Below are positions 21,640-35,442 of a DNA stretch of 64,000 bases, piece after piece (the stretch's first letter is position 1; each line of letters begins with the position of its first letter). Origin of the DNA: Paragorgia papillata (Eukaryota > Cnidaria > Anthozoa > Scleralcyonacea > Coralliidae); assembly GCA_035771165.1 (NCBI GenBank), contig JAWNZC010000366.1, positions 137,001 through 201,000 on the forward strand, given 5' to 3'. The notes beneath the pieces are model-generated. The model ran no database searches and was not told the origin of the DNA. It was given only the letters and a program-made list of their open reading frames with translations. A program made the translations under genes and the position numbers.

Positions 21640-24168
21640 CAGGGGCGGATCCAGCCAAAAATCTGACCATTGCTAGTAAGGTGTGGTCCACCTTTTTAGG
21701 GGGGTACACCCCCGGAAAATTTTGAAAATTCGGACCTCTAAAAACGCATTTCCCGCATTTTTCCAGGGTCTCTGGGTAGCCTTAGAAAAATTATGACCCA
21801 AAAATATTAGCTCTGACTCGACAACGGATTCACAGTAACTGAGTAACGATCAGCTGGTAACTGCAAAGTACTGTATATATTTTTGGAAATTTTATATATA
21901 ACATACTATCTTGTATGGAAGCAATACTATAAATTATCATTATATGACTACTAAATCAATAACTACTAAATTACCCCCAGACGTTTATTTGTAAAAAGAA
22001 CCAGATCGTGAAGGGCATTATATCATAGTTCATGGTTGATCAGCAAAGTGTATAGTAGTTTGAACACCACACCACAAACTGAGGAAATTAATACTTGTGT
22101 TGGATAAGCAGCACATCAAGAAATTTGGCAGTTAAACATATGGCTGTTAGAAGATAAAACTTAACACAACATAATTATACTATAAAAAGCTTTAATATTA
22201 TTTATTCAAAATTAATTTATGTTTGCAACTGTAATTCTGTAAAACTAACTTAACTGAAGGTAGTTAATTTTGTATTCAATAAATTAGGACTCACCAGAGC
22301 AATAAATTATTGTATTAATAACATTAATAACAATTATCCAATAATTAAAAATATAAATTGCTCGACTGATGTTGCAATGAAAGCCTGCAAAATGGCTTCA
22401 AACAAAAAAAATCACAGAAAATTTCTTCACTAACAAGCTTGGTGATTAGATTTGTACTGTATACAAAAATATGTGAAGACCTCTGCTTTTGGTTGCAGCA
22501 CTGCAAATAACACAATATTAAGTACATGTACATTCCCTTGCTCATCACATACATGTACATGTACAGTATACATAATTTTTTTGTTTTCTCAGCCGCTTTA
22601 CTCAGCCAAGAATTGCTTAATCCTTTATTTACCAACAGAACTTTCAAGTTTTTAATTACAGTGAGTTTAGATGGCTAACACCAGATAATTATATTAGCAA
22701 AAGAAAACCCCTGGAAAACAAAGGGTTCAATATTATTCCACATTAATACCATACAGCATTTTATTAACATATTGAAAATTTCAAAATCAGGACACACTTT
22801 GTACAAGTAATTAATACTTAAATAATTAACCAAATGAGCCCGAGTTGTCTGTGAGCTCGAGTTAATGACTATCGCTTATAAACAATGAGGGCAAGTTGTC
22901 TAATTGTTGGCAACTAGTATTCCTGCATAAACCAGAGTACTGTAGTTGGTCACAGTATTACCTCGACAAATTTGCAAGTTTCTGCCATTGTTTTTCATTT
23001 GTGAATAATTGACTCTTGCTACTAGTGGTCTATTATCAATAGACTTTGTACTAGCTGGAGTAGCTGGTTTATACTAAAAATACATACAGTATACATTATC
23101 TCTGCAGACTCTGCTTTATAGATCAAAAATAGAAGTACTAGTCAGACTGGAATATATAAAGCTATTAAGCTAGCTTAGTATTAAACAAATCAACCACTCT
23201 GTTCTCATAAGTCACCAAGATTTACACTTACTTTAAACCGAGACATTTAAATATCAGACAGACATACTACAGTATCTATACTCATACTCATTTACATTAA
23301 CTGTGTTGTGTAGTTGAAATAATTAAACATGCCCTGGCTGATTAGCATTATTATATATTGTTCATAAGCATTTAATACGCTAACCTTACTGCAGACTCGT
23401 AGTGGTTTTTGTAGTGCGATTCCTGGCTGTAGGTAAACTGGCGTCGCCGTCGCGCGATCGCGGACTTTAATACACAAAGAAACATTTAGATCCTATTTTA
23501 TCGCAGATGAATAACTCCCATCAAATACATCAAACAATCGTTGTAATTAAGCGTTGTTCGAAGTCATTACGAACTGAAGATATTAAACATAGAACACCGA
23601 CACTGAACGAGTGATAGTCGATGAGTACGCTGCTACTTAGCATCACTGGAGACCCGGAAAATATAGGTACGTGATTGGCTTATTTCTCTACCGTTGCTCA
23701 CCGTTGCTCAGCATACTGAATCTGATCATTTGATTGGTCAGCATCCCTTAGCATCCCTTTGCTGTTGCTCAGAAAAGGCTAAATTTAGCATCAACCGTTG
23801 CTCCCGCCATTTGCACAGTCACGTTTAGCTGATGCTAACTAAGTCAGTACCCAAAGATGAGGGCCGCTACACAGGCTTAATTAGGTAGGCTCGGGTGTTC
23901 TCCGGTTTCGGATTTAATATGGGCGCGCGAAAATAGACACCCAACTCACGGCATTTCTCGCGCAAATAATCGCGCAGCGCCCCTTAAGTGATTGAATAAT
24001 ACGAATTTTATTAACGTGGTCCGGCACTAAAAATTATAATATTTGACTGAATATGTTAATTTTAAAGATGTTGGTGCGCAAAAATACTCGCCAAAAGACT
24101 GAATAAATTAATCTGGAAATTCTGACCGTTGCTTGAGCAACGATAGCAACCCTCTGGATCCGCCTCTG
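21640..24168. mobile_element. hAT-type element, about 2.5 kb, no transposase seen
   Basis: CAGGGGCGGATCCAG at 21640-21654 and CTGGATCCGCCTCTG at 24154-24168 are inverted with one mismatch. GTCCAC lies directly outside both ends. CAGGGGCGGATCC ends are typical of hAT elements, though hATs usually make 8-bp duplications and here only 6 bp match. The 2.5 kb between is AT-rich; the frame at 22345-22647 is not recognised. It lies beside the last SAM-gene exon found, which may explain why further exons are missing. Confidence 0.6.
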
Positions 24169-24234
24169 GTCCACATGCTGTAGATACTGTTAATTATTTT
24201 TATAGTGTACTGGTACATGTAGGTCTACATTTAC

Positions 24235-27200
24235 CTCTTGCATCAAAAAAATGCTTGCACTTTTTTCCCCATTGAGCTCAGCTTCCACATGCTCAATTAT
24301 TTTGAGCTGTTGGGCCTCTGTTGGTTCATTGTCTTCTTCAATTAGTTCAGCTGGTGACATCAGACTCTGAATACTAAAAGAAAGTCAATGATACTGTTGT
24401 AATTATAATTCTTGTTACATTTTCGAGGTGCCAAAATCATTTCAGTCTGTGGCAAAGTCAACTTTAAAGTGACTATGAAGTGAAAATTTTGTTAGCTTTT
24501 TTTTTTTAATTGGGATAGATTATAACCCTTCCACTGCTAGATCGTTTTCTTTGACGAGTAAAATCCTCTGGCATTATGTAACAGTCAAATCCAAGCATGC
24601 CTATCCTCCTTCGGGACACGAACTGCTGGACATTTGACGCATTGAACCCTCCCAGGGGTGGGTAATTTGAAAACAAATCTTTGCCTGGAGGTGGGGCATT
24701 ACATTATAATATTATTCCAATATTCCGAGCCTTATTCCTTTTGCTCAACACCAAAAGACGATTGGGAGGAAAAGGCAATTGAATTGCACCCCTTTCCCTC
24801 TAGTATATTTATCAATGTACCCAATGCATAACTTTGACTGTCTAATTGCCAGTTGGATTTTATTACAGAAGCGTTTAAAGCAAAATTAAGATACGAATTT
24901 TGTTGCATCTTGGTTGAATTACAGTAATAGTAAACGCCTGGAGAGTTTAGTAGAGGTGTTTGAAATAAGTACTCATAATAATTAAATGCTGATTCTTAGA
25001 TTGTGGCAACAGATAAAAGTAAAGTACAACTTTCTCCAGGGTGGGAATTTGCCACAGTTTTTTGGCCCCACCGCGGGGCATTTTCACCTGCTTTTCATCG
25101 CCACTGCACCATTTTTGGAAAAAAGATTACTATCCTTTTAATAATTTTAGAATACGTAATTTCCACCCTATAATGTTAATTTCTTTTCAATCTTCCTTTT
25201 CAATTCTTTTTAATTTCCTTTATTGTCTTAGCTTTTGTATATTTTCAATAGAATTTAAAATGCAGAAAATGACATACTCTGCACTTATTAAAAGGGTCTA
25301 TTGTTATCAATTTTGTTTAATACAATCGATTATAAATTGAACATCTGATTACTTGTATTATGTACATTTACCTGTCAAAGAGATGTAACTGAATCTGAAA
25401 AATCTTTAAACCCCAAAATCAGACCTGCTTGGTAAATAATCTACAAAAGAAAATAATTAAGACATGTGTAATTATAATAAATACATGTAAATAAAATAAC
25501 ATTTCTAAATATTGATTTTCTTAATAAGGCATATAGTAATACCATACTTGCTTGGTATAGGCAAATTGCATGCCGATTATTCCATAATTTTGATGTAACA
25601 AACCCTTTACATACCCGTAGGAAAACGAAAGACCTTGAAAAGGTCTTGAAAAGATCTAGAAAATTGTCTAAAAAGGTCTTGAAAAGATCTAAAAAGCACC
25701 TAAAGTAAATGTCTTCGAAAGATCTGCCCCGTGATCCTAATTTGACAGGTCAAAAGACATTTTCAAGACCTTTTGGGATCTGGAATGTTTGCTTGATAAC
25801 GATCTAGAAAGATCTGGAAAAGTCTGGAAAAGACTAAAAAGGTCTTGAAAGGTTTTTAAATTTCTTGAAAGGTCTATAATGGTTTGGAAAAGCTTGAATA
25901 GCTACAAAAATTGTTGGATATGAAAGAAGAATAAAGCAAGTATAGAAAAAGCTAACCTCGACTGGGATTCGAACCCACAATTACCGTTAAGTTACTAGCC
26001 GCTTACACGGTGGAGCATCGAATTTATGACCCAAAGCCAGCTGTGGGTATTGATACTTGTTAGCAAGTAGAGTTTTCTTTTATTGTCGAGTAGTTGCTTT
26101 GCACTGTTGCGTACAAAGTTGCGTTGGCATTATAACACCCTCTTCTTCAAATTCACCCTTAGACAACTAGACAGGACCCACTGGTCAGTTGTGGTCACAT
26201 GCATGTAGCTGTTTAAAGGTTTGACCGTGCTTCACATACTGATACAGAAATTGATTCATATTTACTCACCCATTCTGGGCATTCAAATACTGGATACTGT
26301 TTCAGGACCTCTGCAAGTGTTGGAGTGTTATTATCATTCCAAGCCTTAAAATGTGCCAATGTCATGTTCAATAGCTGCTGGGTATGTCCTGAAAATCATA
26401 TGATTGTACATTTAAACAGTTGTATGTTAACAGTGGAATCATGTGGAGTTGTAGCTTAACCAGATAGGCAGATACTGAAGGAAGAAATTTAATTAATGGT
26501 TGCTTATAAAGATTCTGTTTATTGAATGCTCGGTGAAAAGAGAAGAAAAAACACAATTAGTACTTTGGATAAGTTTTTTTCAATTCCAATATATCAAATC
26601 CCGCACAATTTATTATTATACAAAATTTAAATTATATAGAAATAAAATCAATCATTTGTGTAAAATTAGTAAAAAAAAGTATTATAATAATTATTTTACA
26701 TATAACATCAGTGATAGCAAAAAAATGTGGAATGGAATCAAAACAAATTATTACCCTAAAACCCCACAACAATAACATTCCATCTAAGATAGTCTCTAAT
26801 GATATTGAGCTAACTGATACAAAGTTCATTGCTAATGCTTTTAATGAATATTTTATCCAAGTTGGGTCTGACCTTGCTCAATCAAGGCAGTTATTTACCT
26901 GCTTCATTACCCAATAGCTTTTATTTGACACCAGTAACATCATCGGAAATTGAATGTGAGATATTAAAATTAAATGACAAAAAATCAACAGGACCATTTA
27001 GTATTCCAACTAATATTTTAAAATTAATTAAAACATTTGTATCTAGACCTCTGGAGATTTTATTTAACTCCTCATTCTGCAGTGGTATTGTTCCAGATAA
27101 GTTTAAATTAGCCAGAGTCATTACCATATTTAAAAATGGGTCTCGTACATGCCTAAGTAACTATAGACCTATACCACTTTTATCAGTGTTCAATAAGCTT

Positions 27201-28984
27201 TTGGAAAAACTGATGCAAAATCGGCTAATGAAATATATTGAAAAAAATAATGTTTTATATGATAAACAGTTCGGATTTAGAACAAATCACTCTACTGATC
27301 ACGCCATTCTCAGTATAGTCGACAAGATACAGAATGCCATAGATCAAAGCAGCTTCTCTTGTGGAATATTTTTGGACTTCAGAAAAGCTTTTGATACTGT
27401 AAATCACACAATTCTCCTAAATAAACTTGAAAATTATGGAATCAGAGGAATTGCAAAAGAGTGGTTTGTATCTTATCTGAGCAATCGAAAGCAATTTGTA
27501 TCTATTGGTAGTGAATTGTCCACCATTCAGTCTATTACTTGTGGGGTACCCCAAGGATCAGTCCTTGGCCCATTATTATTTTTACTTTATATAAATGACT
27601 TCAATAGATGCACACTACTTGATGTACATCTTTTCGCTGATGATTCTAATTTATTTTATGCCAATAAAAATTTGCCAACTTTGGAGGCGGTTTTGAATGA
27701 GGAGTTGGATAAAATTTTTATTTGGTTGTGTGCAAATAAACTTTCCTTAAATATTGAAAAATCTAATTTCGTACTTTTTCACTCAAGACAAAAGCGTTTA
27801 ACCCAATCCATTTTTTTAAACATTAATAATCAGGAGTTAGAGAATAAGGATTGTGTTAAATATCTTGGCATATTTATTGACTCAAATCTTAATTGGAAAA
27901 ATCATGTTAGATATATTTGCAGTAAATTAAGAAGAAATATTGGATTGTTATCTAAAATTCGCTACTTTGTAAATTTGAAACACTTTAATTACTCTTTACT
28001 ATGCTTTAATTTATCCTTTTTTAATTTATGGTATAATTGCTTGGGGATCTGCATCACCTACAAATTTGAATGCCCTTTTTATTTTACCAAAAAAAGCACT
28101 AAGAATTATAACTTTTTCTAAATTTGATGAACATTCTAGTCCATTATTTAGAAAAACCAAGATAATCAAATTGACTGATTTAATTACTTTCCACATTAAT
28201 GTTTTCATGTACAAATTTCATAATAATGCTCTACCAAAAGCTTTTGAAAGTTTTTTTAAACAAGTTAATGAAATTCACAATTACAATACTAGACACTCCT
28301 CTAAGTCCTCATATTCCCTTCCTTTGGTAAGAACAAATTATGGTCTTTTCAGTATAAAATACCAAGGCCCCAAGATATGGAATTCTCTTGATGAACAATT
28401 AAGGCAATTTTCATTGACTAAATTTAAGAAATCTCTTTTGTCTTTATTTATTGATAATTATTGATGGTTTGGCTGATTTACTATAATATATTTAATTCAA
28501 TATTTGTAATATTATGCCAGGCCAATTTTGAAAATGTTCCGTCACTATATATAAATAACTATTTAATTATTTTATTAGCTGCTTGTATTTTTTTAGCCAA
28601 TATGGTTATTACAGGCAGCTAGTACCAATTCATTGTAAGATGTGGAACATCTTAATTTTGTGTCTTATTTTTTATGTATATACGTAAATTGTATGTATGG
28701 TACAAATAAATTATTGTTGTTGTTGTTAGTCAGTGTATTTCATCATTCTAATGTTTAGGTCTACATAATATAGTATACATTACCATAATTTCTCTTATTT
28801 TTTTCAAGATACTTTGAGAGAAGTGGTTGGGTTATATTTCAAATATATACAAATATTCTCTATTATTTATCAACTGAATTTTCATTTTAAATAAGATTCA
28901 AAAATGTACTTTAGTGGTCACACAACTCGGTCAGGTAATGATTTACAGATGATAAAAAGACATAATTGCCCAGAAGAGAGGGGC

Positions 28985-29040
<56 letters not shown>

Positions 29041-32000
29041 CATGTAATTATTTCCTTCCAGAAAGAGGGTGCTAATTAAAATAAAAGAGCTTAAACAAGA
29101 GGGGACCTAAAAATAAATTACGGTATCAATTACATATTAACATACCTTTGATGGGTTTTTCTTTCGGAACTCTTTCTGCAATTCACCCAGACTCTTTTCT
29201 GCTAGTTTTATGTCTCCATCGACTGGGACAAGAGAACAGTCATTGACATCAACATCTATAATTGTTTCGTTTTTAAACTCCCTCTTTCTTGGAGTTCTTT
29301 TGTGGTTTCTTACACTTTGTGCCAGGTCCTTCTTTAGTTTGGTCTATGAAAATACACACGTGACATTGTCTATAAGTGCCTATGAAGCAAAAACTAAGTC
29401 CATCTTATTTGAAAGAACACTTAAAATGACAGAATGACATTTTTTGCAGTTTTTCGTTCCCTTGGTTCTTGGAAGCGTGTGGATGTGGTTCTCCTACAAC
29501 ACCAAACATGAAGATTTTCAAGTGATTATGTTTGATAAAGGCGAAGATATATTAGACTGAAAGCCAGCCGCCGATCTCATCTCGTTCTCACTCGCTGAGA
29601 GAGGCGTCTGAATTCAATGGGCGATAATGCCGTCCAGTGACGTCACGTACTACCAAGAAACCTGTAGTGAATCTGATTGGTTGATATGTTTCTAATTTGG
29701 GATAATTGTAGAATTATAGAATATAATAAACAATCTGAATTTCTTCCATCTTGTCAAATATACGGCGGCTGGTTTTCAGACTACAGAATACTCTCATGCA
29801 ACTCAACTTGGTAGCTATTTAATGTAGGGCTGTGATATTTTGGTCCCCGATGCCTATGGACTTTCATGTTGACGGCTTTTGAATGGTTCCGAGGGGAGAA
29901 GCGGTGAGTATATCAAGTGGCATTGCATATTAATTGCATGCGGCATTTTGTCAGTTGTGGAACAAGATGGCTAGTAATTTTATAACTACTCATTGTTAAA
30001 ATATATTGTGTACGTATGTTATCAGATGTTGAATAAGCTTTCATTCCATCTATAGTTCAAGTTTCTCTGTTTTGTGAAACTTGTTGAAATGTCAAAAATG
30101 TGCGAACCGTTGTTTGAAATAATATTACAAATGGACAGGAAATTGACTTCTCACAAGTGTTAATACAGAATTTTAGATTTTTTTAAATACTTAACGCACA
30201 ACATCGCGAGATATATGTCAAACACAAACTATTGAAAAATGCTATTTGGAGTAGAAAAGAGTCTTCCATTTGATCCATTGCGTGAATGTCGGAATGTGTA
30301 CTTATAATTAATAAATATATAAAATCAGTAATATTGTTGACTTCGAATGCATCATAATCTTACCATTATGAAGCTTGTGAAACGTTTGCGGCTTTCTAGC
30401 CAAAACAGACAAATTTCAGATTTCACATTTGAATTTATAGCTTTTATTTAACCCTTTCAATGCTATCGGCCTCCCAGGCAGGGACGCATAAAATCGCCTG
30501 GTGTAGGCCAGAGTATAAAAAAAAATATTGAAGCCTCAACGGTCAGAGTAGGTTTTGGTATAACCTTAGTGGCCTAACGACTAGAATGGTTTGCCGATAA
30601 TAATATAGCCAGAGTGAAATACTAAAATATAGAATAAAAGTGGATTTTAGCGTTCAGGTTTACACTGTAATTCGAAGTCAACAATACATTCACGCAATGA
30701 ATCAAATGACAGGGTTACCCCATTATTTTTAAAAATATTCCTGTTTAGCTAAAAACTAGAAATTTCTACCCCATGCAAATAGCATTTTTCAATACTAGCT
30801 TCTGTTTGATATATATCTCGCGATGTTGCGCGTTAAGTATTTTAAAAAAATCTAAAATTATGTATTAACACTTGTGAGAAGTCAATTTCCTAATTTTCCT
30901 GTCTATTTGTAATATTATTTCAAACAACGGTTCGCACATTTTTGACATTTTAACAAGTTTCACATAATGGAGAAACTTGAACTATACATGGAATGAAAGC
31001 TTATTCAACATCTAATAACATACCTACACAATATATTTTAACAATGAGTAGTTCTGAAATTACTAGCCATCTTGTTCCACAACTGACAAGATGCCGCGCG
31101 CAATATGCCATGCCACTTGATATACGGTATTCACTGCTTTTCCCCTCGGAACCATTCAAAACTCGTCAAGATGAAAGTCCATATGCATCGGAGTCCAAAA
31201 TATCACAGCCCTGTATTACCTTAAATAGCTACCAAGTTGAGAGTATTCTGTAGTCTGAAAACCAGCCGCCGTATATTTGACACCATGGAAGGAATTCAGA
31301 TTGTTTATTATCAATAATTCTATAATTATCCCAAATTAGAAACATATCAACCAATCAGATTCACTACCACGTTTCTTGGTAGTACGTGACGTCACTGGAC
31401 GGCATATCGCCCTTTGAATTCAGACGCCTCTCTCAGCGAGTGAGAACGAGATGAGATCAGCGGCTGGCTTTCAGTCTAAAGATACTACGGTTCCGGTTTG
31501 AGCGTGGACACGCGTAATTTGACGACACAACGTTTTCACACGGTAATTATTATGCACGTGTGATGCCAGATGTTTAATTTGCATATGAAACAAACTGAAT
31601 ATCTCAACAATGACGTTAATAGTGTTCTTTCAAATAAGACAAACTTAATTTTTGCTTCATACCTGTATATAGGCACTTTAATGATTGGCCAAGATGGACG
31701 ATTCGATCATTATATTGAATTTCATTAAAAGTTTAGTCAAGGTTGAACAAAGTTATACCATGATGAAGCTGAGGTTTAACCTAGGTTTGACCTTGGTTTT
31801 TGTTAGGTTATTTTTGTGAGCAGTACCGTACATCACTATCATGTGATTAATCAGTCAATTCTTGTGTTTCGTTAAGCAGCACTGTATATACATGTACACA
31901 TGTTTTAGTCTAACAGAGTTGGACTACGTAGTGCTGGCTAAAATTATTTGACATAAAATCTTGTAAAATTTTGCAGTTAATTAACACACAATATACAGTA

Positions 32001-35000
32001 TATACTACTGTATGTAACACTAGAACAGTAACTTAGACTCTGTAATTTATTGCAAAATAGATACAGATTAATTGTAGTATATACTTACATACTTGCAACT
32101 TGACCCAGGTAAACTTATTGCATCCTGCAGGCTTGGGAATCGCTGAATCAGACAATTACATATTTCATCGTAATGATTTGCCACGTTGTATTTAATAGTC
32201 AAATAAAATCTGGCTGATTCCCGCACCAGTAGCTTACTAGCAGTATTTGCCCTGCTTCTTCTGCATTAAAAATAATCGTGCTGTATGGAGGATAAGAAAG
32301 AGGTAATGGTAATGGTTTTGAATCTGGTATTGATACTGGTGATGTCCAAGAACCAGTGGGTAGCACAGATATCTTATATTCCTCTGTCTTGACTTCAGGT
32401 GTATCACACATCACATTGACATTTTGTTCCTAGAGACAAGACATTGCGAGTTACTGGTACATACTTGAATACTGAGAATAATATTCAAGTGAATAAGAGC
32501 TGAACTGAACAGTTTGGTGTAATGTAACAGACGTTTGCTGGACGTTCGTCGAGCTCAATTAGACAATTACTCAGAAAAGATTTCTGAGCCCCCAGACAGC
32601 TAGTGTTCGAACCTAAGCATTGAGCCACCGAGGCTCAGATAGAGAGCTAAGGTTGCAAATTCATAGTCTATGTGCTCCTAAGTGGTAGTGTTTGCATATG
32701 AGATGTAGTTAAATTGATATGATAAGTTGTATACATGTAATGCATGTGGTAAACGTACGTATACATGCAATACGTACAACTTATCATATCACTAAAAATG
32801 AATATAAGAGCCCAGCTCAGTATTTTGATATGGAAACCCATAATAAATTCAAGACATGAATATAAAAAGTTTAAAGTAAATTTATTGACGTTTCCTTGCT
32901 AACGTGCAACATCTTCAGAATGAAAGGTAATTGAATAGATGAGAGTATACATAGATATATATTTACAAACAGAATAATTAATTAGGTGGCAAACCAATAA
33001 GAACTGACAAGAACGGTGTGTCAAGTCACACGGTGCAGGAAATGACTAGAATAAAGAAGGTGGTGTAGATGCGATGTTTTCGTTGAGAGAAGGTTTGAAT
33101 TTAGAAATAAGTAAGCTTTTTCGGATAAGGAGTTCGAAATTAGAAGTATAATTATCACATACAATCCTGCATTTGTTAAACTTTTCTTTCAATTTTTGTT
33201 TTCAATGTTTCCTCTATGCATACATACAGTCATACTATTTTAGAGAGCAATTATGCAGATTCCTAACTTTTTCATCCCCATCTATCCAGCATATACCGGT
33301 GTACACTAGATTACTCTCAAAGATCTTACAGACATATTTCATATAATATTATACATGAACTGTACCTTGAAAATGATGATTTGAGACTATATAGCTAGCT
33401 GGCATAAAACCTTAAAATTATTCTCAAGTATTTTTAAGCAATTGGTTTTCATAGTGAATACATTCATACAATGCCCTGTATGAATATCATACCTGATTTG
33501 CAATTGTTGCAGACAATATCTTTATCACTTTTAATCTCTTCCCAAGAGGCCTAATAGGAAGTGTAATTGAAAAGAGTATTAATAACAGGTAATTTGTATC
33601 CAATAAACAATGCACTCCCATATAGACAACAAACTAAGGTTAACGGTACTGTATATGCAAGAGTGGTTGTATACTTTAATGACCTTATGCCATGCCAGTA
33701 CCCAATTAAGATTAATATTAACAACATTGGTATAATTATATTGAACCCCTCCTTTATTTAATTAGAGCCTAGTGCATCACTGGCCAATAATTTTATGAAG
33801 CAGCATTAAGCTAAGTGAAAAATATGTCATGACAACTTCGCAAAATATTTTGCTATATGTTCTGTGGAGCAAATATCCAAGACAATTATTTTATAGAAAA
33901 GTTCACCGAAGTCACTTGGAGATAATATGTACCCAGGAGATATATAAGGCTGCATATTAAGAGGTATATTAACCCAAATAGACTGGGGGAGGGGCAAAAA
34001 GTGCATGTGGTGAATTCATACACTAACTTTACGCACAAATATTTTTTTTATTTTGTGAACTACTATATTAGAGAACACTTTCCTATATCAACCGTTTGAA
34101 AAAAATGTTTTATGTTGCTAGGCAACTATGTTTTTGTGACGTGTATGGAAAAAAATCAATGGCAATAGGTGAATTTCAGGGTATTGCATGCACATCATTT
34201 TGCAAATGAATTGGTGGGCTCTTGGCACACCCCACCCAACATTTTCACAGTTTCCTGTGAAATAAAGTTTAAGAAACTATAAATATCTTTTACGTTTTAC
34301 AATTTATAGTAGGTCTTTGTATTTACTAACATTGTACTGCAAAAAATGAGCAAAGTAGTATTTAATATCATTTAACATTTCATTTGGATTTATGTCTGAA
34401 AACAATTTTGCTGAGAATGTTTGACATAATTTTTTTTTGTTTCAGCTGAAGCACTAGATGACAGCACTTTAACAATGGTTACTGAAGATATGCTAGATAA
34501 AATCGGAATTAGGTAAGCTAAGATGGCTCCCCGGAGTTTCCACATTTTGTTATATTAAATGTTATTTTTGTTTAGAAAATAGCTGTCGAAATTAATATTA
34601 AGTCATTGCCACTTTGAAGGATATTTTGACGAAATAAAGAAAAATTTGAACAAAATTTCAATACTTTTGTAAGAAAATTTTGTATTAAATATACAAAAGG
34701 GGAAAATCAGGAGAAAAGGTAATCTCAACTTCAAAAAGTGGATCGGAAGCAGTAAATTTAAGTTGAATACTACATTTATCAATTGTTACCATGTTAACCC
34801 TATCTAGACAGGTTTGTTTGTTGTTGTTTTTTGTATTCTGGGGTGGGGTGGGGTGGGGTATTAACACTCACACAAATCTATATTGAAACTTATGTTTCCG
34901 ACATTTGACCGTGTTGAGTGTCCAAAGAAATACACGAGAAATATAGTTAAAAAATTCCTTTCACAAACTTAGACACTACGTATAGCAAGAACATTTGTGT

Positions 35001-35442
35001 TAAACCGTAAATAATAGATACACTGTATTTAGACTGCAGCCATACGTAAAAAAAAGCATTGCCCGAATTGGGTTTGAAATAAAAAGATGCGAAGGCTTCT
35101 TCACCAACTCAAAAAACCAAATCTTATATTAAGTTATTAAAAAACACACAAATCTTCATTTGAGTTGCCAGTTGCATGAATAGGTTTAATAACTTACTAG
35201 TAGACATGCATGCATGGAGAGGCTCAAATGCGAGTTTCATATTGTGGTAACTTTCTTCAGATAAAAGAAGTTTTTTTTTTTTGGAAAGTTTATTTTTCCT
35301 AGCCGTTTGTAGGCGACCAGTGAAACGTTTGAAACTACATTTTAGTGAGAAAAAAAACTGTCAACTCACCCTTTAGAATATCCACAACATCTTCCAAATT
35401 TTCCTCCACTAAAGAATCCAACAGTTTATCAAACTTTGACAT
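24235..35442 (-). CDS. SAM-domain protein gene (SAMD3-like), multi-exon, 3' end not found
   Basis: Minus-strand exons: 35442-35370 (MSKFDKLLDSLVEENLEDVV), 33550-33493 (PLGKRLKVIKILSATIANQ), 32429-32093 (NVNVMCDTPEVKTEEY and, after a one-base frame problem, SKLLVRESARFYLTIKYN with RFPSLQDAISLPGSS), possibly 29493-29439, then 29343-29146 (KLAEKSLGELQKEFRKK), 26388-26270 (LAEVLKQYPVFECPEW), 25394-25372 and 24373-24235 (SPAELIEEDNEPTEAQQ). All carry GT/AG borders, and most adjacent phases agree. The missing SAM core lies at 34446-34512 on the other strand. The arrangement (N-terminal SAM, then YP/YPxF helical segments) recalls SAMD3-like proteins, which are often multicopy in aquatic animals; this is from memory. 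An exon between 29146 and 26388 and the 3' end are missing. Introns hold a LINE and a fold-back element. Confidence 0.7.
24523..24585. repeat. Partial copy of the AACCCTTTCACCA hairpin MITE
   Basis: Shares AGATCGTTTTCTTTGACGAG and AAAATCCTCTGG with the full copy at 54094-54190. Confidence 0.55.
25625..25925. repeat. Degenerate GGTCTTGAAAAGATCT repeat
   Basis: Many interspersed copies of AGGTCTTGAAA and AAAGATCTA units in a purine-rich stretch. Confidence 0.7.
25952..26025 (-). repeat. tRNA-derived SINE fragment
   Basis: The minus strand reads GTAAGCGGCTAGTAAC, then GTGGGTTCGAATCCCAG, which fits A- and B-box promoter halves. The flanks do not form an acceptor stem, so it is not a tRNA gene. 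Confidence 0.5.
26560..28730 (+). mobile_element. CR1/L2-type LINE, 5' truncated, frame-broken
   Basis: Reading begins near 26600 (LYRNKINHLCKISKKKYY), changes frame to TDTKFIANAFNEYF, then runs as the 430-aa frame 26829-28121. Reverse transcriptase motifs are GIFLDFRKAFDTVNHTILL (A), CGVPQGSVLGPLLFLLYIND (B) and LFADDSNLF (C, FADD). A further shift near 28030 leads to ALRIITFSKFDEHSSPLF and YNTRHSSKSSYSLPL, ending at 28464. The 3' end is a (TTG)n tail at about 28706-28728, as in CR1/L2 elements. It lies in an intron of the SAM gene, opposite in orientation. Confidence 0.9.
28988..29036. repeat. (GA)n microsatellite
   Basis: About 24 GA repeats. Confidence 0.95.
29366..31676. mobile_element. 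Large fold-back element with nested inverted repeats
   Basis: An arm of roughly 800 bp (29558 to about 30360) is repeated inverted from about 30668 to 31482; the ends are GACTGAAAGCCAGCCG and CGGCTGGCTTTCAGTC. The outer 230 bp of each arm is itself bounded by AGACTGAAAGCCAGCC and GGCTGGTTTTCAGACT, like a MITE. Outside lies a further inverted pair, GTGCCTATGAAGCAAAAA (29377) and its complement near 31650. Arms of this length would make a strong double-stranded RNA if transcribed with the SAM gene intron. Confidence 0.8.
30449..30520. repeat. Partial AACCCTTTCA hairpin MITE in the fold-back loop
   Basis: TTAACCCTTTCAATGCTATCG and AAAATCGCCTGGTGTAGGC resemble the full copy at 54094-54190, in the spacer between the two arms. 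Confidence 0.5.
31680..33490. other. SAM-gene introns around exon 4
   Basis: No exons apart from 32093-32429. A possible SINE piece on the minus strand lies at 32590-32640 (GGTGGCTCAATGC, AGGTTCGAACAC). ACATGTAATGCATGTGG and other short palindromes lie near 32730-32780. Confidence 0.4.
34446..34512 (+). CDS. SAM-domain core exon in opposite orientation to its gene
   Basis: The plus strand, after TTTTTTTTGTTTCAG and before GTAAGC, reads EALDDSTLTMVTEDMLDKIG and IR. The exon needs phase 1 on entry and phase 2 on exit. Exon 1 of the minus-strand SAM gene leaves in phase 1 (35370), and its next exon found (33550) enters in phase 2, continuing as PLGKRLKVIKIL. The three pieces make one continuous SAM domain, yet this one is inverted. 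Either an inversion between about 33551 and 35369 has broken the gene, or the assembly is wrong here. Confidence 0.75.

Noticed and set aside
25952..26025. Functional tRNA gene
   Set aside because: A B-box is present, but no acceptor stem or cloverleaf could be drawn.
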